NCBI RefSeq assembly: GCF_000473165.1
Contig: NZ_KI421504.1
Location: 1,625,437-1,689,436, forward strand
Length of the DNA stretch: 64,000 bases
Direction: 5' to 3'
Source: Leisingera aquimarina DSM 24565
Lineage (GTDB): Bacteria > Pseudomonadota > Alphaproteobacteria > Rhodobacterales > Rhodobacteraceae
The notes under the pieces are model-generated. The model searched no databases. It worked only from the letters and a program-made list of their open reading frames with translations, and was not told the DNA's origin. Shown piece after piece: positions 9,534 to 18,697 of the stretch; the first letter of the stretch is position 1; every line of letters begins with the position of its first letter. Made by a program: the position numbers and the translations under genes.

Positions 9534-9577
9534 CGCTCGCCATTGCCCTCGGATCAATGGCGGACAAAGGCTCGCTC
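9534..9577. repeat. Hairpin insert H3 (family C) in IS3 OrfA
   Basis: Perfect 8-bp stem CGCCATTG (9538-9545) and CAATGGCG (9555-9562) round a 9-nt loop, followed by GACAAAGGCTCGCTC. The same stem and right arm recur at 51884-51927. Confidence 0.85.
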
Positions 9578-9641
9578 TCACTGATGAGACTGGCGTCCAT
9601 GCCGCCGTACTTCGCTCGCCACTTGTACAGCGTGGCGCTGG

Positions 9642-9688
9642 TTCGGCGGGGAATTGATCCACTGGATCAATTCCTATTCCACCTCACT
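9642..9688. repeat. Hairpin insert H4 (family B) in IS3 OrfA
   Basis: Perfect 10-bp stem GAATTGATCC (9651-9660) and GGATCAATTC (9664-9673) with a 3-nt loop. On the gene strand it enters between GGG and ACC codons (REHG and TSATLYKW), the same junction as H18 in the unrelated IS5 element. Confidence 0.85.
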
Positions 9689-9860
9689 CCCGTGCTCGCG
9701 GCACAGCTCGGCGGCAGGCACACCGCCCTCCATCTGGCGCAGCACACCCATGATCTGGGCTTCTGTGAATCGGGTCTTCTTCATCGGAATCTCCTCGTTC
9801 ATCCTGCCGAGAAAATTCTACTTCCGCATCCCCTTAAGATCGGGGGGATGACCGCTGAAG

Positions 9861-10025
9861 ATGACAGACGAGGAAATTGCCTCAGATCCAGAGGCGCAGC
9901 TTAAGTTGCTTCAAGAAGCTTATGCCACGAAAGACCCAGACTTGATCGACCAAGCAATCTATCGCGTGTATTACGCGCGGAGAGATGCGAAGCACGGTCT
10001 GAGTGAGTGGCTAGACGAAAATTGA
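9861..10025 (+). CDS. Small hypothetical protein (54 aa)
   Basis: ATG 9861 to TGA 10023-10025, reading MTDEEIASDPEAQLKLLQEA and ending LSEWLDEN. It is acidic and probably helical, with no signal peptide. Codon use is less GC-biased than the housekeeping genes. Only a weak ribosome site (TGAAG) precedes it. It lies just outside the IS3 right end and could be the tail of a gene cut by the IS, or a real small accessory gene. I do not recognise a family. Confidence 0.4.
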   Translation: MTDEEIASDPEAQLKLLQEAYATKDPDLIDQAIYRVYYARRDAKHGLSEWLDEN

Positions 10026-10527
10026 CTCGTATCTGAACGAAATCGCTTGTGCTGGCATCGATGGCCAGCTCAGCTGCACCGAGGTTTGCAAAGACCTACT
10101 GTAACATTTCACGCGCTCGGTCATCACCTTCTCAAAAATCTGACTGGGCAGCCTTGCCAGGACGGCCCGGTTAATCCGTCCAGCAGGGATCGTTTGCTGC
10201 GTAGCAGCCGTTCAAGGGCAATGCGGCGAATGCCTCAGATGAGCCCATTCCGTGGAAAAACACCCGTTCGCGGGCGCAGAATATGGGCGCCGGAAAAGAG
10301 CGTGAGCGCCTTTCTTATCAGGCTTTCTTCGGTTGCCGCGGTGCGGGAATGACCTTGGCCAGTTTGCGGAGGTTTTGGGCGGTGGCGGCGAGGAGGAATT
10401 CGTCGTTTGCGCCGCATGGGCCGCGTAATCGGAGCCGACTGAGTCCAAGGATACGCTTGAGGTGGGCGAAGAGCATCTCGACCTTCTTGCGCAGCTTCAT
10501 TGAGATGATGTATTGGTCGGTCTTCGC

Positions 10528-10564
10528 CCCTCTCGTGCATGTAAACATGCACTGCCGGGCAGTG
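10528..10564. repeat. Hairpin insert H5 (family A) in IS1182 transposase
   Basis: Exactly 37 bp between codons ATC and GCG (RDI and AKTDQYI) on the gene strand. Stem TGCATGT (10536-10542) and ACATGCA (10545-10551). The arms are CCCTCTCG and CTGCCGGGCAGTG. Confidence 0.88.
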
Positions 10565-11407
10565 GATGTCGCGAGCGACTTGCCGCGCGTCTTCATGCTC
10601 CTCTCGGGTGATCGACCGGAAGTCCATGTTAGGGCAGCAACGAGACTTCGAAGGGCAGGCCTGGCACGTGTGCTTTAGGCACCGGTATTTCGCGACGCCC
10701 TTTCTGGTCGGCCCTCGGTTCGGATCGGAATAGTTCCGGCGGAATTGCTTCAGTTCGTGGCGTTCCGGGCAGATGTATTGATTGTTCCCGGCATCCCACT
10801 CGAAGTCCGCGCGGGTCCAGGTTCCGTCGCTGCGCCCCGACTTGTCGAAGACGGGGATGTGCGGGACGATCTTGCGGTCGACCAACCAGCCAAGCATCGG
10901 CGCGGTGCCATAGGCGGTGTCTGCGATCAGGCGCTCAGGGTGGAGGTCGAACCTGGCCTTCACGCGCGCGAGCATGGTCTTGGTCGACCCAACTTCGGCT
11001 TGGCGGATTGATCTCGTCGCCTCCGCGTCCACGATGACGCCGTGGTCCGTGTCGATCAGGTAATTGTCGGAATAGCTGAAGAAGGCCGGACCCTTGCGGG
11101 CTGCGGTCCATTGGCTGGCAGGGTCGGAATGGGACGTAAACTTTGGCTGAACCTCGCTGGCCGCGCCGAAGGCAGCCTCGTCCAGGGTGTCGAGATACTC
11201 ACGGACCGCCCGAGGCGCATCGGCGGGATCGATCTGCCTGACGTCCCATTCTTCCTTAGGCGTAGAATTTTGCTTGTTGGCATCGGCTTCGATCAGGCTG
11301 GCATCGATGGCCATGCGCTGCCCGCTGACCAGACCCTCTTCGATACACCGCGCGACGGTTGTCTCGAAGAGATGCCGCAACAGTTCGCTGTCACGGAACC
11401 GGCCATG

Positions 11408-11447
11408 TATTACCCGGCAGGCGATTGCGAAGCAATCTGCCGAGAGG
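11408..11447. repeat. Hairpin insert H6 (family A) in IS1182 transposase
   Basis: 40 bp between codons CGC and CAT (FSKNR and HGRFRDS). Inner stem GATTG (11423-11427) and CAATC (11433-11437) with loop CGAAG, and outer stem CGGCAG (11415-11420) and CTGCCG (11437-11442). Opposite orientation to H5 relative to the gene. Confidence 0.88.
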
Positions 11448-11462
11448 GCGGTTCTTGGAGAA

Positions 11463-12716
11463 GGTTCTCTGATTGCGGCTATGTCAACGGAAGTTCGCAT
11501 TGTCACTGTGGGGCATAGTTCTCTCCGAGGTCGATCTGCCTTCCGTCCCACAGGGACTTTGCTTCCTACCGGCTCCGGCGGGATTTTAGCTCAAGTAGTG
11601 GCCTCCTTTGTCCAATGGAATTCTTCGCCAGTCTTCCAAAGTGTCAGCATGAGTACAGCCAGTTTGCGGGCTGTCGCGACAGCGGCCTTTTTGAAGCCTC
11701 GCCTCGCCGCTAGGCGGACAGCCCAAGACTTCAACGGTGAATATCGCTTCACACGATTGATCAATGTACTGGCCACTTCGTACAGCAGGCGACGCATGGC
11801 GGCATCGCCTCTTTTGGATATTCGGCCAGAGTAGTCGACCTCACCGGACTGATATCGTCTCGGCGTTAGGCCCACGAACGCTCCGACATTTGCAGTCTTT
11901 GGAAACCGCTCGGTGTTCTCGATGAGTGCCAGAAAGCTCAACGCAACAACCGGTCCGATCCCAGGGATCGTCATCAAACGACGAGACAGATCATGGCGTT
12001 TGGCGATAGCAGTAATCTCAACCTCGAGCGCAGCCGCCGCTGCGCATATGGCTTCATGCGAGGGAAGAACATGATCAATGATTACGGCTAGCGCCGGGTC
12101 GGACTGCCGCGCAATTGATAGCTGATCTCTGAAGCGCTGTCTTTGCCGCCCATTTCCGATTGCTGTCAGGCGAATGCCGAATGTCTCAAGGATCCCCCGC
12201 GCATGCGCCTCAAGCTCCATTCTGAGACGCACAAAACGATCGCGGGCACCAATGATTGTCCGGAGGCGGTCAGCGTCTTCGCTGCGGACGTGAACGGCAG
12301 TAAACCAGCCGATCCGGGCCAATTGCGCCAATCCTTCCGCGTCGGAACGATCAGACTTGTTAAGCTTTGCTGATAGCACCTTGTGGGCCGACCGCGCATC
12401 GATACAGATGGCGGGTAGCCCCAAGTCTTCAAGTTGCCGCTGAAGCCAGATCGATATCTGGCCGCTTTCATGCACGATCCTCTCAGGCATCAACTTCTGC
12501 TCTTCCAAAGCATCCCGTACGGCTAGCGGACAAAAGGGCAAGCTCTTCCGAAAGACAACGCTGCCATCGTCATCGACAACACACATGGAAATCTCTTTCA
12601 AAGAAACATCCAAACCTGCAAAATACTTCATGGTCGTTCTCCTCACGGCTTATATCCATGAGGCCAGGCTACTGGACCTCGCTCGCCACCGGAGAGCGGC
12701 CGCCGCAATCACATCA
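11463..12716 (-). mobile_element. IS110-family element (IS902-like) inserted in IS1182
   Basis: Its limits are inferred from the split IS1182 gene: the host sequence CTTGGAGAA ends at 11462 and TGTCGAGTG resumes at 12717. The 1254-bp insert carries one intact transposase on the minus strand. No target duplication is evident, as expected for IS110. The end repeats were not resolved. Confidence 0.8.
11591..12631 (-). CDS. IS110-family transposase, intact
   Basis: 346 residues from ATG 12631, chosen because GAGGAG lies just upstream (a slightly longer start at 12646 would overlap that site). The DEDD domain has MKYFAGLDVSLKEISMCVVD, HESGQISIWLQRQL and NKSDRSDAEGLAQLARIGWF. The C-terminal domain has IPGIGPVVALSFLALIENTE, RYQSGEVDYSGRISKRGD and the catalytic Ser region. 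No frameshift or hairpin insert, so probably functional. It is a close relative of the broken copy at 13180-14191 but only distantly related to copies 1 and 2. Confidence 0.87.
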   Translation of the reverse strand: MKYFAGLDVSLKEISMCVVDDDGSVVFRKSLPFCPLAVRDALEEQKLMPERIVHESGQISIWLQRQLEDLGLPAICIDARSAHKVLSAKLNKSDRSDAEGLAQLARIGWFTAVHVRSEDADRLRTIIGARDRFVRLRMELEAHARGILETFGIRLTAIGNGRQRQRFRDQLSIARQSDPALAVIIDHVLPSHEAICAAAAALEVEITAIAKRHDLSRRLMTIPGIGPVVALSFLALIENTERFPKTANVGAFVGLTPRRYQSGEVDYSGRISKRGDAAMRRLLYEVASTLINRVKRYSPLKSWAVRLAARRGFKKAAVATARKLAVLMLTLWKTGEEFHWTKEATT

Positions 12717-13179
12717 TGTCGAGTGATCCGGGGTGCGGTCGCTCAGATCAAGGCGGCAGAACCAGCGATAGGCGAGGTTCAGGTGGACCTCTTCACACAG
12801 CCGCCGTTCCGACCGGATGCCGAAGCAATAGCCGACCAGCAACATGCGGATCAGCAGCTCGGGATCAATCGAAGGCCGACCTGTGTGGCTATAGAAATCG
12901 GCAAGGTAGCTGCGGATCCCGGACAGATCCACAAACCGGTCGATGGAGCGCAGGAAATGGTTTTGCGGGACATGATCCTCGAGCGAGAACTCGTAAAACA
13001 GCGCCGGTTGCGCCTCTTGCCGCGGTCCCATCATCGCCGATCCTCCCACCCAATGAGGGAATTGAATCAGCCGCGGGCACCTCAATCAAGAAGGAGTTTT
13101 TCAACATGGCGTAATCATCATCTGGGCCTACCAAGACACTGTAGAGTCTGGACCGTACGTAATTTTGAGGAGCTACCAG

Positions 13180-14191
13180 ATGGATTACTTTGCCGGGTTG
13201 GATGTCTCAATGGAAGAGACCCATATTTGCATCTTGGATCGCGAAGGTACTTTGATCCGGGAAGGGAAAACCCAAACGTCGCCAGTTGCGATAGCAGAAT
13301 TCTTGGCCGCTGGACCTGACTGTAAGGACGCGGTGTTTGAGACCGGCAGAATGGCTCCCATGCTGTATCACGGCCTCACAGAGCGCGGCGTTCCTGTGCA
13401 ATGCATTGAAAGCAGACAGGCCTACCAGGCGCTCAAATCGCTGGCAGGGCATAAGACGGATAGGAACGATGCGCGCGGTTTGGCCCACTTGGCTCGGACC
13501 GGCTTCTACAAACCGACCCACGTCAAATCCCTGCCTGCTCATGCAGTCCGGTCCCTTATCGCAGCTCGCAAAAAGTTAGTCGGGCAGCGCGTGACGATTG
13601 ATAATCATATCCGCGGCCTAGTGGTCGTGTTTGGTGTGCGGCTGCCTCGAGCCTTGTCGCCTGCGTTCAAGGATGCGGCACTGAAAGTCAGCGATGGTGT
13701 CCCCGGCTTGCATGCTGCGCTACGTGGGCTCTTTGCAGCGCGAAGCTATTCTGACAGCCGTGTCCGCCATCGACGCCGACATCAAGAAGATGACTCGAAA
13801 ATCTGACGTTTGCCGACGTTTAATGACAGTGCCGGGCGTCGGCCCAATAACTGCGCTGGCCTTCGCGGCCGCTATTGACGATCCATCGCGCTTCAAGAAA
13901 TCGCGTGACGTGGGAGCGTATCTCGGGCTCGTGCCGCAGCGGCATCAGTCCGGCGAAATTGATTACACGGGCAGCATCACAAAACGTGGAGATGTCAAAG
14001 TGCGGACGCTCCTCTATGAGGCGGCAAACGTCATGCTCACCAGATGCACGGCTCCGATCAAACTGAAATCGTGGGCGCTCGGCATTGCGGCCCGCTCAAC
14101 AATGCGCAAAGCCAGAGTCGCCTTGGCTCGGCGGCTCGCGATAATTCTTCACGCCATCATGCGCGACCATACCAAGTTCAAAGCAGCCTGA
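13180..14191 (+). pseudogene. IS110-family transposase, frameshifted
   Basis: The N-terminal half from ATG 13180 (MDYFAGLDVSMEETHICILD, HKTDRNDARGLAHLARTGFY) runs to about 13735. The frame then shifts by one base and the C-terminal half continues ILTAVSAIDADIKKM, VPGVGPITALAFAAAIDDPS and RHQSGEIDYTGSITKRGDVK to 14191. A GAGG ribosome site precedes the start. Joined, the two halves give a normal length of about 337 residues, so a single indel has inactivated it. It lies beside the IS1182 start. Confidence 0.82.
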
Positions 14192-14533
14192 ACCAAAAGG
14201 ACCAAAGCGAGGATTCCAACAGCCAGTTCCCAGCGGGAACGATGCCCGAGGGAGGGCGTAGGACACGGCGCGTATTCTGTAGCAGCGGCGCAAGCCAAAT
14301 TGCGGTTTCAACCTTGCTGGCCTACCTCCAGCCAACCCCATCATGAGCCCCGGAGCTCGAAGAGAACGAAGGCAACCTCAGACATCGACAAAAGAAGGAC
14401 ATCATTGACAAATTAGAGAACGGAATACGCCCATAGCCGTTCTTGCCCATCAACTGGGATGTCGCGGATGCAAAGGGCCGCTCCCGGAGAAAGGATGCCA
14501 TGTACAATCATGATAAAAATCGATGAAATCGGG
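14192..14533. other. Noncoding right end of the IS110 element and spacer
   Basis: About 340 bp without a credible gene. The first part is probably the noncoding tail of the IS110 copy. No inverted repeats strong enough to fix the end were seen. Confidence 0.4.
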
Positions 14534-15541
14534 CTATTGAATTACCGCATTTGACCATTCCTGAATGAAAGTTCTTCGCTTCAACTTGTCGAGATAGGTC
14601 ATCAACGCCGGTTCCAGCGCGATTACGGTTGGGTTCCGCCCGTCAGGATGCAAGCCCAGTGGCGGAAGCGGAGAGGATTTTGCACCTGTCGCCAAATCCT
14701 GCGCCTCGATCATATGGCGGACAAAACCTTCTGCTGCAGCTGGGTGCTTGGTTTCCTTTGACACAAATCCCGTGCGCATCATCGTGGTCGGAAAGTCTGA
14801 AGGCAGAATGATCTCGAACCGATTGTCCTGCGCCTGGCGTGCGGCGGCGTAACTGCCGAGCACGTTGTAAGCAACCAAGAGATCGCCAGAGGCTACATCG
14901 TCAATCATATCTCCTGAACAGCAATAAAGCCGTATCTCCAGGCCCCCCATCACCTCCATCAGCCGCCAAAAAGTTTCCGAGGCGCGGGCGTCCTGCGTGG
15001 CAAAGAGATAGCCAACGCCAGAGCTTCGCACATCATAGGTGCCCAATTTGCCCCGAAAGAGATCTGGCTCAGCTCTCAGAGCTTGGATCAGCTCTTGTCG
15101 GGTACCGGGAATGGGCTTTCCTTCAAAGGCCTCGCGATTGACGACAATGGTTGCAGGCTCTGACGTGAAGGCAAACAGGCTTTGGCGCCATTGCGCCCAA
15201 TCCCGGTGGCTGATGTCTGCAAGCTTCAAAGCAAACCCGTCGTTCACAAGCTTCACTTGAAGGTCCATTGCGCTTGAAATAACAACGTCATAGCCTTCAG
15301 GATCCTGTTGAAGAACGCGGCTGATATCAGCAGTGCCGGTCACCAGATATTCAACACTCCAACCCGGTGTTTCTTCCAGGAAATCTTCGATGATCGGGGA
15401 AAAGAACGCAGTGTCCGTGCTCGACAGAATGCGCAGAGTCTGGCTTGGGGCTGCCTCGTTGAACAGCTGCTGATCCTCCCAGGTCTGGGCGCTGATGAAC
15501 GCCGGCCACAGCAGGCTAATTACAAAGAGAATGTAACGCAT
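14534..15541 (-). CDS. Periplasmic solute-binding protein linked to the TctE sensor
   Basis: 335 residues with an N-terminal signal peptide (ILFVISLLWPAFISAQ) followed by an iron/organic-solute binding-protein fold (LRILSSTDTAFFSPIIEDFL, YDVVISSAMDLQVKLVNDGF, GDLLVAYNVLGSYAAARQAQ). The gene overlaps the sensor-kinase gene upstream of it by 22 nt, so the two are translated together. There is no ABC permease nearby. The likely role is as a periplasmic ligand-binding partner of the kinase in control of tctCBA, as seen in other tctDE loci. The ligand is unknown. Confidence 0.8.
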   Translation of the reverse strand: MRYILFVISLLWPAFISAQTWEDQQLFNEAAPSQTLRILSSTDTAFFSPIIEDFLEETPGWSVEYLVTGTADISRVLQQDPEGYDVVISSAMDLQVKLVNDGFALKLADISHRDWAQWRQSLFAFTSEPATIVVNREAFEGKPIPGTRQELIQALRAEPDLFRGKLGTYDVRSSGVGYLFATQDARASETFWRLMEVMGGLEIRLYCCSGDMIDDVASGDLLVAYNVLGSYAAARQAQDNRFEIILPSDFPTTMMRTGFVSKETKHPAAAEGFVRHMIEAQDLATGAKSSPLPPLGLHPDGRNPTVIALEPALMTYLDKLKRRTFIQEWSNAVIQ

Positions 15542-16887
15542 GCGCCTCCTCCTGGCAGGTTAGATAGCTTGAGTGCGCCGCCATGGGCCTCGGCAACTTC
15601 CTGTGCAATGGTCAATCCCAAGCCCGAGCCGATAATCCCCTTGGCATTGTCGCCGCGTGAAAACCGCGAAGACAAATGTGCGATCTGGTCCTGTGGAAAA
15701 CCCGCCCCTTGATCGCGGATCTCCAGTGTCGGCAAAGGGCGCGCGCTGACGTGGATCATGACGTCGCTTTCGACGGGCGAGTATTTCAGCGCATTGTCGA
15801 TCAGGTTGCGGATGGCGTTTTGCAATAGGATAGCGTCAGCAGACACCAAAACCGGTTCTTTGCTTTCGACATGAAGGGTGATGTCTTTCATGTCGGCAAC
15901 TGGGGTGAGACGCAGCACCAGCTCTTGAAGAAGCTCTGTCAGATCCAATTCTTTGCGCTCCAAGTGATCGGTGCGGAATGTAATCATCGCGTGATCCAGC
16001 AGCTGACCTGCCGCGCGCGAACTTTCGTCGATGGCCCGCACCATCGACCGCAGGGCCTTGCGATTCTCATCCTGATCCACCCGGTGCAGCATGGCCTCCG
16101 CATGGGACCGCACCGTGGCCAGAGGCGTGCGCACGCGATGTGCGGCTTCGGCAATGAAATCCTCGGACTGGGCTAGCGCCTTGTCGAGCCGTCCCATCAA
16201 CCGGTTCAGCGAGGCCACCAGCGACACCATTTCCGATGGCACTGGGCTGGCAACCGGGCTGAGATCCTGTGGGCCGCGCCGGGCAATGGAGGACGTCAGA
16301 CGGCGGATCGGCGTGATAGTTGATGCGCTTGCCCAAAAGGACAGCAGTGCCGACAGGCAAAAGAACCCTGCACCGAAAAGTGCGACATTTCTTGAAATCC
16401 CGTTCAGCGTTACCTGCAATGCCTCTTGGGTTTGGGCCACGGATACCGTGATTACCGAGCGGGTATCCGCCCCGACCAAGGTGCGCGAATCCGTTGCCAC
16501 TCTGATCAGCGCGCCGTCGGGAGTCTCGGCAAGGTAGGTGCCGCTGGTATGGGACGTGCCATCGGGCGGTGACAGATGTTCATATCCCGACAGAAGTGTT
16601 TCATTCTTATGGATCGCATAGAAGACCCGGTCATCCGAGGCGGTGCTGAGCATCGATAGCGCGGCGTAAGGGAAATCCACCTCCACTGTGCCATCCCGCA
16701 GAATCGCCGCATCCAGAATTGAGGTCACGGAGGCCGCCAGAATGCTGTCTTGCCCTTGCTGTGCAATCTGTGCCGCATAGAGGCGGACAACAGCATAGAG
16801 CACGACTGCTAGAACCGCAGCGCCGCCGATCAGCGTCAGCGTCATGCGCCTGCGCAGAGAACCCGAGACATTGACCGCTTCAGTCAT
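15520..16887 (-). CDS. tctE: Sensor histidine kinase, TctE-like
   Basis: 455 residues from ATG 16887, whose start overlaps the regulator stop (ATGACTGA); a longer frame starts at 16905. It has a membrane segment near residues 15-38, a periplasmic 2CSK_N-type domain (SAAQI and DRVFYAIHKNETLLSGYEHL), a second membrane segment, HAMP, HisKA with phospho-His in AEAAHRVRTPLATVRSHAEA, and an ATPase domain (NAIRNLIDNALKYS, IRDQGAGFP, GSGLGLTI). It would phosphorylate the TctD-like regulator in answer to a tricarboxylate-type signal, probably through the binding protein encoded next to it. Confidence 0.87.
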   Translation of the reverse strand: MTEAVNVSGSLRRRMTLTLIGGAAVLAVVLYAVVRLYAAQIAQQGQDSILAASVTSILDAAILRDGTVEVDFPYAALSMLSTASDDRVFYAIHKNETLLSGYEHLSPPDGTSHTSGTYLAETPDGALIRVATDSRTLVGADTRSVITVSVAQTQEALQVTLNGISRNVALFGAGFFCLSALLSFWASASTITPIRRLTSSIARRGPQDLSPVASPVPSEMVSLVASLNRLMGRLDKALAQSEDFIAEAAHRVRTPLATVRSHAEAMLHRVDQDENRKALRSMVRAIDESSRAAGQLLDHAMITFRTDHLERKELDLTELLQELVLRLTPVADMKDITLHVESKEPVLVSADAILLQNAIRNLIDNALKYSPVESDVMIHVSARPLPTLEIRDQGAGFPQDQIAHLSSRFSRGDNAKGIIGSGLGLTIAQEVAEAHGGALKLSNLPGGGACVTFSL

Positions 16888-17545
16888 AATCCAGCCTGTA
16901 GCCAAGCCCGCGCAGGGTGGTTATGCGCAACGAGGATGGTTCCAGATGTTTGCGCAGCCGACCGATGTAGACCTCGATAGCGTTTTCCGACACGTCTTCG
17001 TCATAGGAAAACAGCCTGTCGAAGAGTTTGTGTTTGGGGAATACCTGACCGGGCGCATTGATCAGCAGCTCCAGCAATCGCAACTCCCGATTGCGCAGAC
17101 TGATCGCTGCATCGTCAATCGTTAGGCTTCCTGCGACTGGATCAAAGACAACATTTCCCATCCGGATCGTCGTTTGGCCGGTGCCCGATTTGCGACGCAG
17201 AACCGCCCGGCATCGCGCCTGAAGTTCCTCGTGATCGAACGGTTTGGTGACATAGTCATCCGCTCCCAGATCAAGCATGCTGATTCTGTCTGACACCTGC
17301 GACCGCGCCGTTAGAACAATGACCGGGGTGTCCTTTTTTCCGGCCCGATGGCGCTTTAGGAAGCTGCGGCCGTCCCCATCCGGCAACATGATATCAAGCA
17401 GGATAAGATCGTAGTCCCCGGTTTCTGAATAGGCAAAGGCATCCAGAATTTTATCTGCATGATCAACGACATGACCGTCCTGCGTCATACGGGAGCAGAT
17501 GGCATTCGCCAGATCGGCATTATCCTCTACCAGCAGGAATTTCAT
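16880..17545 (-). CDS. tctD: OmpR-family response regulator, TctD-like
   Basis: 221 residues. The receiver domain has phospho-Asp near residue 51 (YDLILLDIMLPDGDG) and the switch Lys in DDYVTKPFDHEEL. The C-terminal winged helix has LRNRELRLLELLINAPGQVF, VSENAIEVYIGRLRKHL and TLRGLGYRLDYD. It is first in a minus-strand operon with the kinase and the binding protein, and divergent from tctCBA across a 108-bp gap, which is the expected place of its binding sites. Confidence 0.88.
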   Translation of the reverse strand: MKFLLVEDNADLANAICSRMTQDGHVVDHADKILDAFAYSETGDYDLILLDIMLPDGDGRSFLKRHRAGKKDTPVIVLTARSQVSDRISMLDLGADDYVTKPFDHEELQARCRAVLRRKSGTGQTTIRMGNVVFDPVAGSLTIDDAAISLRNRELRLLELLINAPGQVFPKHKLFDRLFSYDEDVSENAIEVYIGRLRKHLEPSSLRITTLRGLGYRLDYD

Positions 17546-17653
17546 GGCTTTTTACACCTTTGAACGGGCGTGACAGGTCTGTGTCAGGTTGAAGTGTTTC
17601 TCTTCCTCAACTGAGCTGCCTTTCGCACAGTTGTCAATTTTTGGGAGGAAACC

Positions 17654-18640
17654 ATGACGACATTCTCAATGGGCCGCCGTGCCCTTATCGCCACCACGCT
17701 TGCCGCAATGACATTTGCCGCGCCAGCCCTGGCCGATGGCAACAAGACGCTGGACAGCATTCATTTCCTGATCCCAGGCGGTGCAGGCGGTGGATGGGAC
17801 GGAACCGCTCGCGGCACCGGTGAAGCGCTGACCAAGGCGGGCATTGTCGGCTCCGCTTCCTATGAAAACATGTCGGGCGGCGGTGGCGGCAAAGCCATCG
17901 GTTACCTCATCGAAAACGCCGCCAGCAACCATGGCACCCTGATGGTCAATTCGACCCCGATCGTGATCCGCTCGCTCACCGGAGTGTTTCCGCATAACTT
18001 CCGCGACCTGACGCTGGTTGCCGGAACCATCGGCGACTACGCTGCGGTTGTCGTGGGCAAGGATAGCCCGGTCAATTCGATGGACGACCTGCTGGCCGCC
18101 TTTGACGCTGATCCAAGCAGCACTGCTATCGGCGGCGGCTCGGTTCCAGGCGGCATGGACCATCTGGTCGCCGCAATGGTGTTTGAAGCGGCGGGAAAGG
18201 ACGCCCTGTCGGTTAAATACATCCCCTATGACGCAGGCGGCAAGGCAATGGCAGCCCTGTTGTCGGGTGAGATTGCTGCTCTGTCGACCGGGTTCTCTGA
18301 AGCGGTGGATCTGGCTGAGGCCGGTGAGGTTAAGATTATCGGTGTGACCTCGGATAATCGTGTTTCCGCCGCGCCTGATGCCATGACCATGAAAGAACAG
18401 GGGATCGACACCTCCTTTGTGAACTGGCGCGGATTCTTTGCAGCCCCGGACCTGCCTTCTGATCAGCTGACTCAGTATCAGAAGGCGCTGAGCGAGATGT
18501 ATGCCACACCGGAATGGGAAGACGTACGTGCCCGTAACGGCTGGGTCAACATCCACAATTCGGGTGATGACTTCAAAACCTTCCTCGAAGGCCAAGAGCA
18601 GGTCATCGGTGACCTAATGAAAAAACTGGGCTTCCTCTGA
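17654..18640 (+). CDS. tctC: TctC: tripartite tricarboxylate transporter substrate-binding protein
   Basis: 328 residues with a signal peptide (RRALIATTLAAMTFAAPALA). The family landmarks are there: IHFLIPGGAGGGWDGTARGT near residue 38, YENMSGGGGGKAIGYL, and GGMDHLVAAMVFEAAGKD. GGGAGGAAACC precedes the ATG, a strong ribosome site. It is the first gene of tctCBA and delivers citrate or a related tricarboxylate/organic acid to the membrane pair. The substrate is not fixed by sequence. Regulation is likely by the divergent TctD-like regulator. Confidence 0.9.
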   Translation: MTTFSMGRRALIATTLAAMTFAAPALADGNKTLDSIHFLIPGGAGGGWDGTARGTGEALTKAGIVGSASYENMSGGGGGKAIGYLIENAASNHGTLMVNSTPIVIRSLTGVFPHNFRDLTLVAGTIGDYAAVVVGKDSPVNSMDDLLAAFDADPSSTAIGGGSVPGGMDHLVAAMVFEAAGKDALSVKYIPYDAGGKAMAALLSGEIAALSTGFSEAVDLAEAGEVKIIGVTSDNRVSAAPDAMTMKEQGIDTSFVNWRGFFAAPDLPSDQLTQYQKALSEMYATPEWEDVRARNGWVNIHNSGDDFKTFLEGQEQVIGDLMKKLGFL

Positions 18641-18697
18641 AGCCGCAAATTGCAGAGCGGGAAACCGCTCTGTTCTGCTATTTCGTTGGGGGGAAAG

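Larger units (their letters stand above)
9447..9784 (-). pseudogene. IS3 OrfA transposase, broken by two hairpin inserts
   Basis: Starts at ATG 9784 as KKTRFTEAQIMGVLRQMEGG and AAELCREHG, then meets insert H4 with an early stop. The true frame resumes as SATLYKWRAKYGGMDASLI, is cut again by H3, and resumes [20 protein letters not shown] up to the stop at 9447. Taking out both inserts gives a normal OrfA with helix-turn-helix and leucine-zipper halves. Confidence 0.82.
7147..9849 (-). mobile_element. IS3-family element (copy 1), interrupted by an IS110 and by three hairpin inserts
   Basis: Imperfect terminal inverted repeats beginning ATCCCCCCG and including GTAGAATT face each other at about 7147-7185 and 9815-9849. 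Inside, on the minus strand, are OrfA (9784 downward) and OrfB (9366 downward, ending at 7183). OrfB is split by an IS110 element at 7318-8673. Three palindromic inserts (9353-9394, 9534-9577, 9642-9688) break OrfA and the OrfA/OrfB junction. The element is plainly dead: the first catalytic Asp block reads RSMGFMAD and the second TIRAGNSPE, both with Gly where Asp is expected. Confidence 0.85.
10318..13034 (-). pseudogene. IS1182-family transposase, split by IS110 and carrying two hairpin inserts
   Basis: The N-terminal part (13034-12717) reads MMGPRQEAQPALFYEFSLED, then HTGRPSIDPELLIRMLLVGY and ends RTPDHST. The rest (from 11462 downward) reads FSKNR, then HGRFRDSELLRHLFETTVAR, the catalytic block GQRMAIDASLIEADANK, LIADTAYGTAPMLGW and KKVEMLFAHLKRILGLSRLR, to the stop at 10318. 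An IS110 (11463-12716) separates the two parts, and hairpin inserts H6 and H5 each shift the frame. With all three removed the reading frame is continuous at about 450 residues, so the damage is insertional, not point decay. Confidence 0.85.

Noticed and set aside
9861-10025. Antitoxin of a toxin-antitoxin pair
   Set aside because: No partner gene and no recognisable fold; kept only as a small hypothetical protein.
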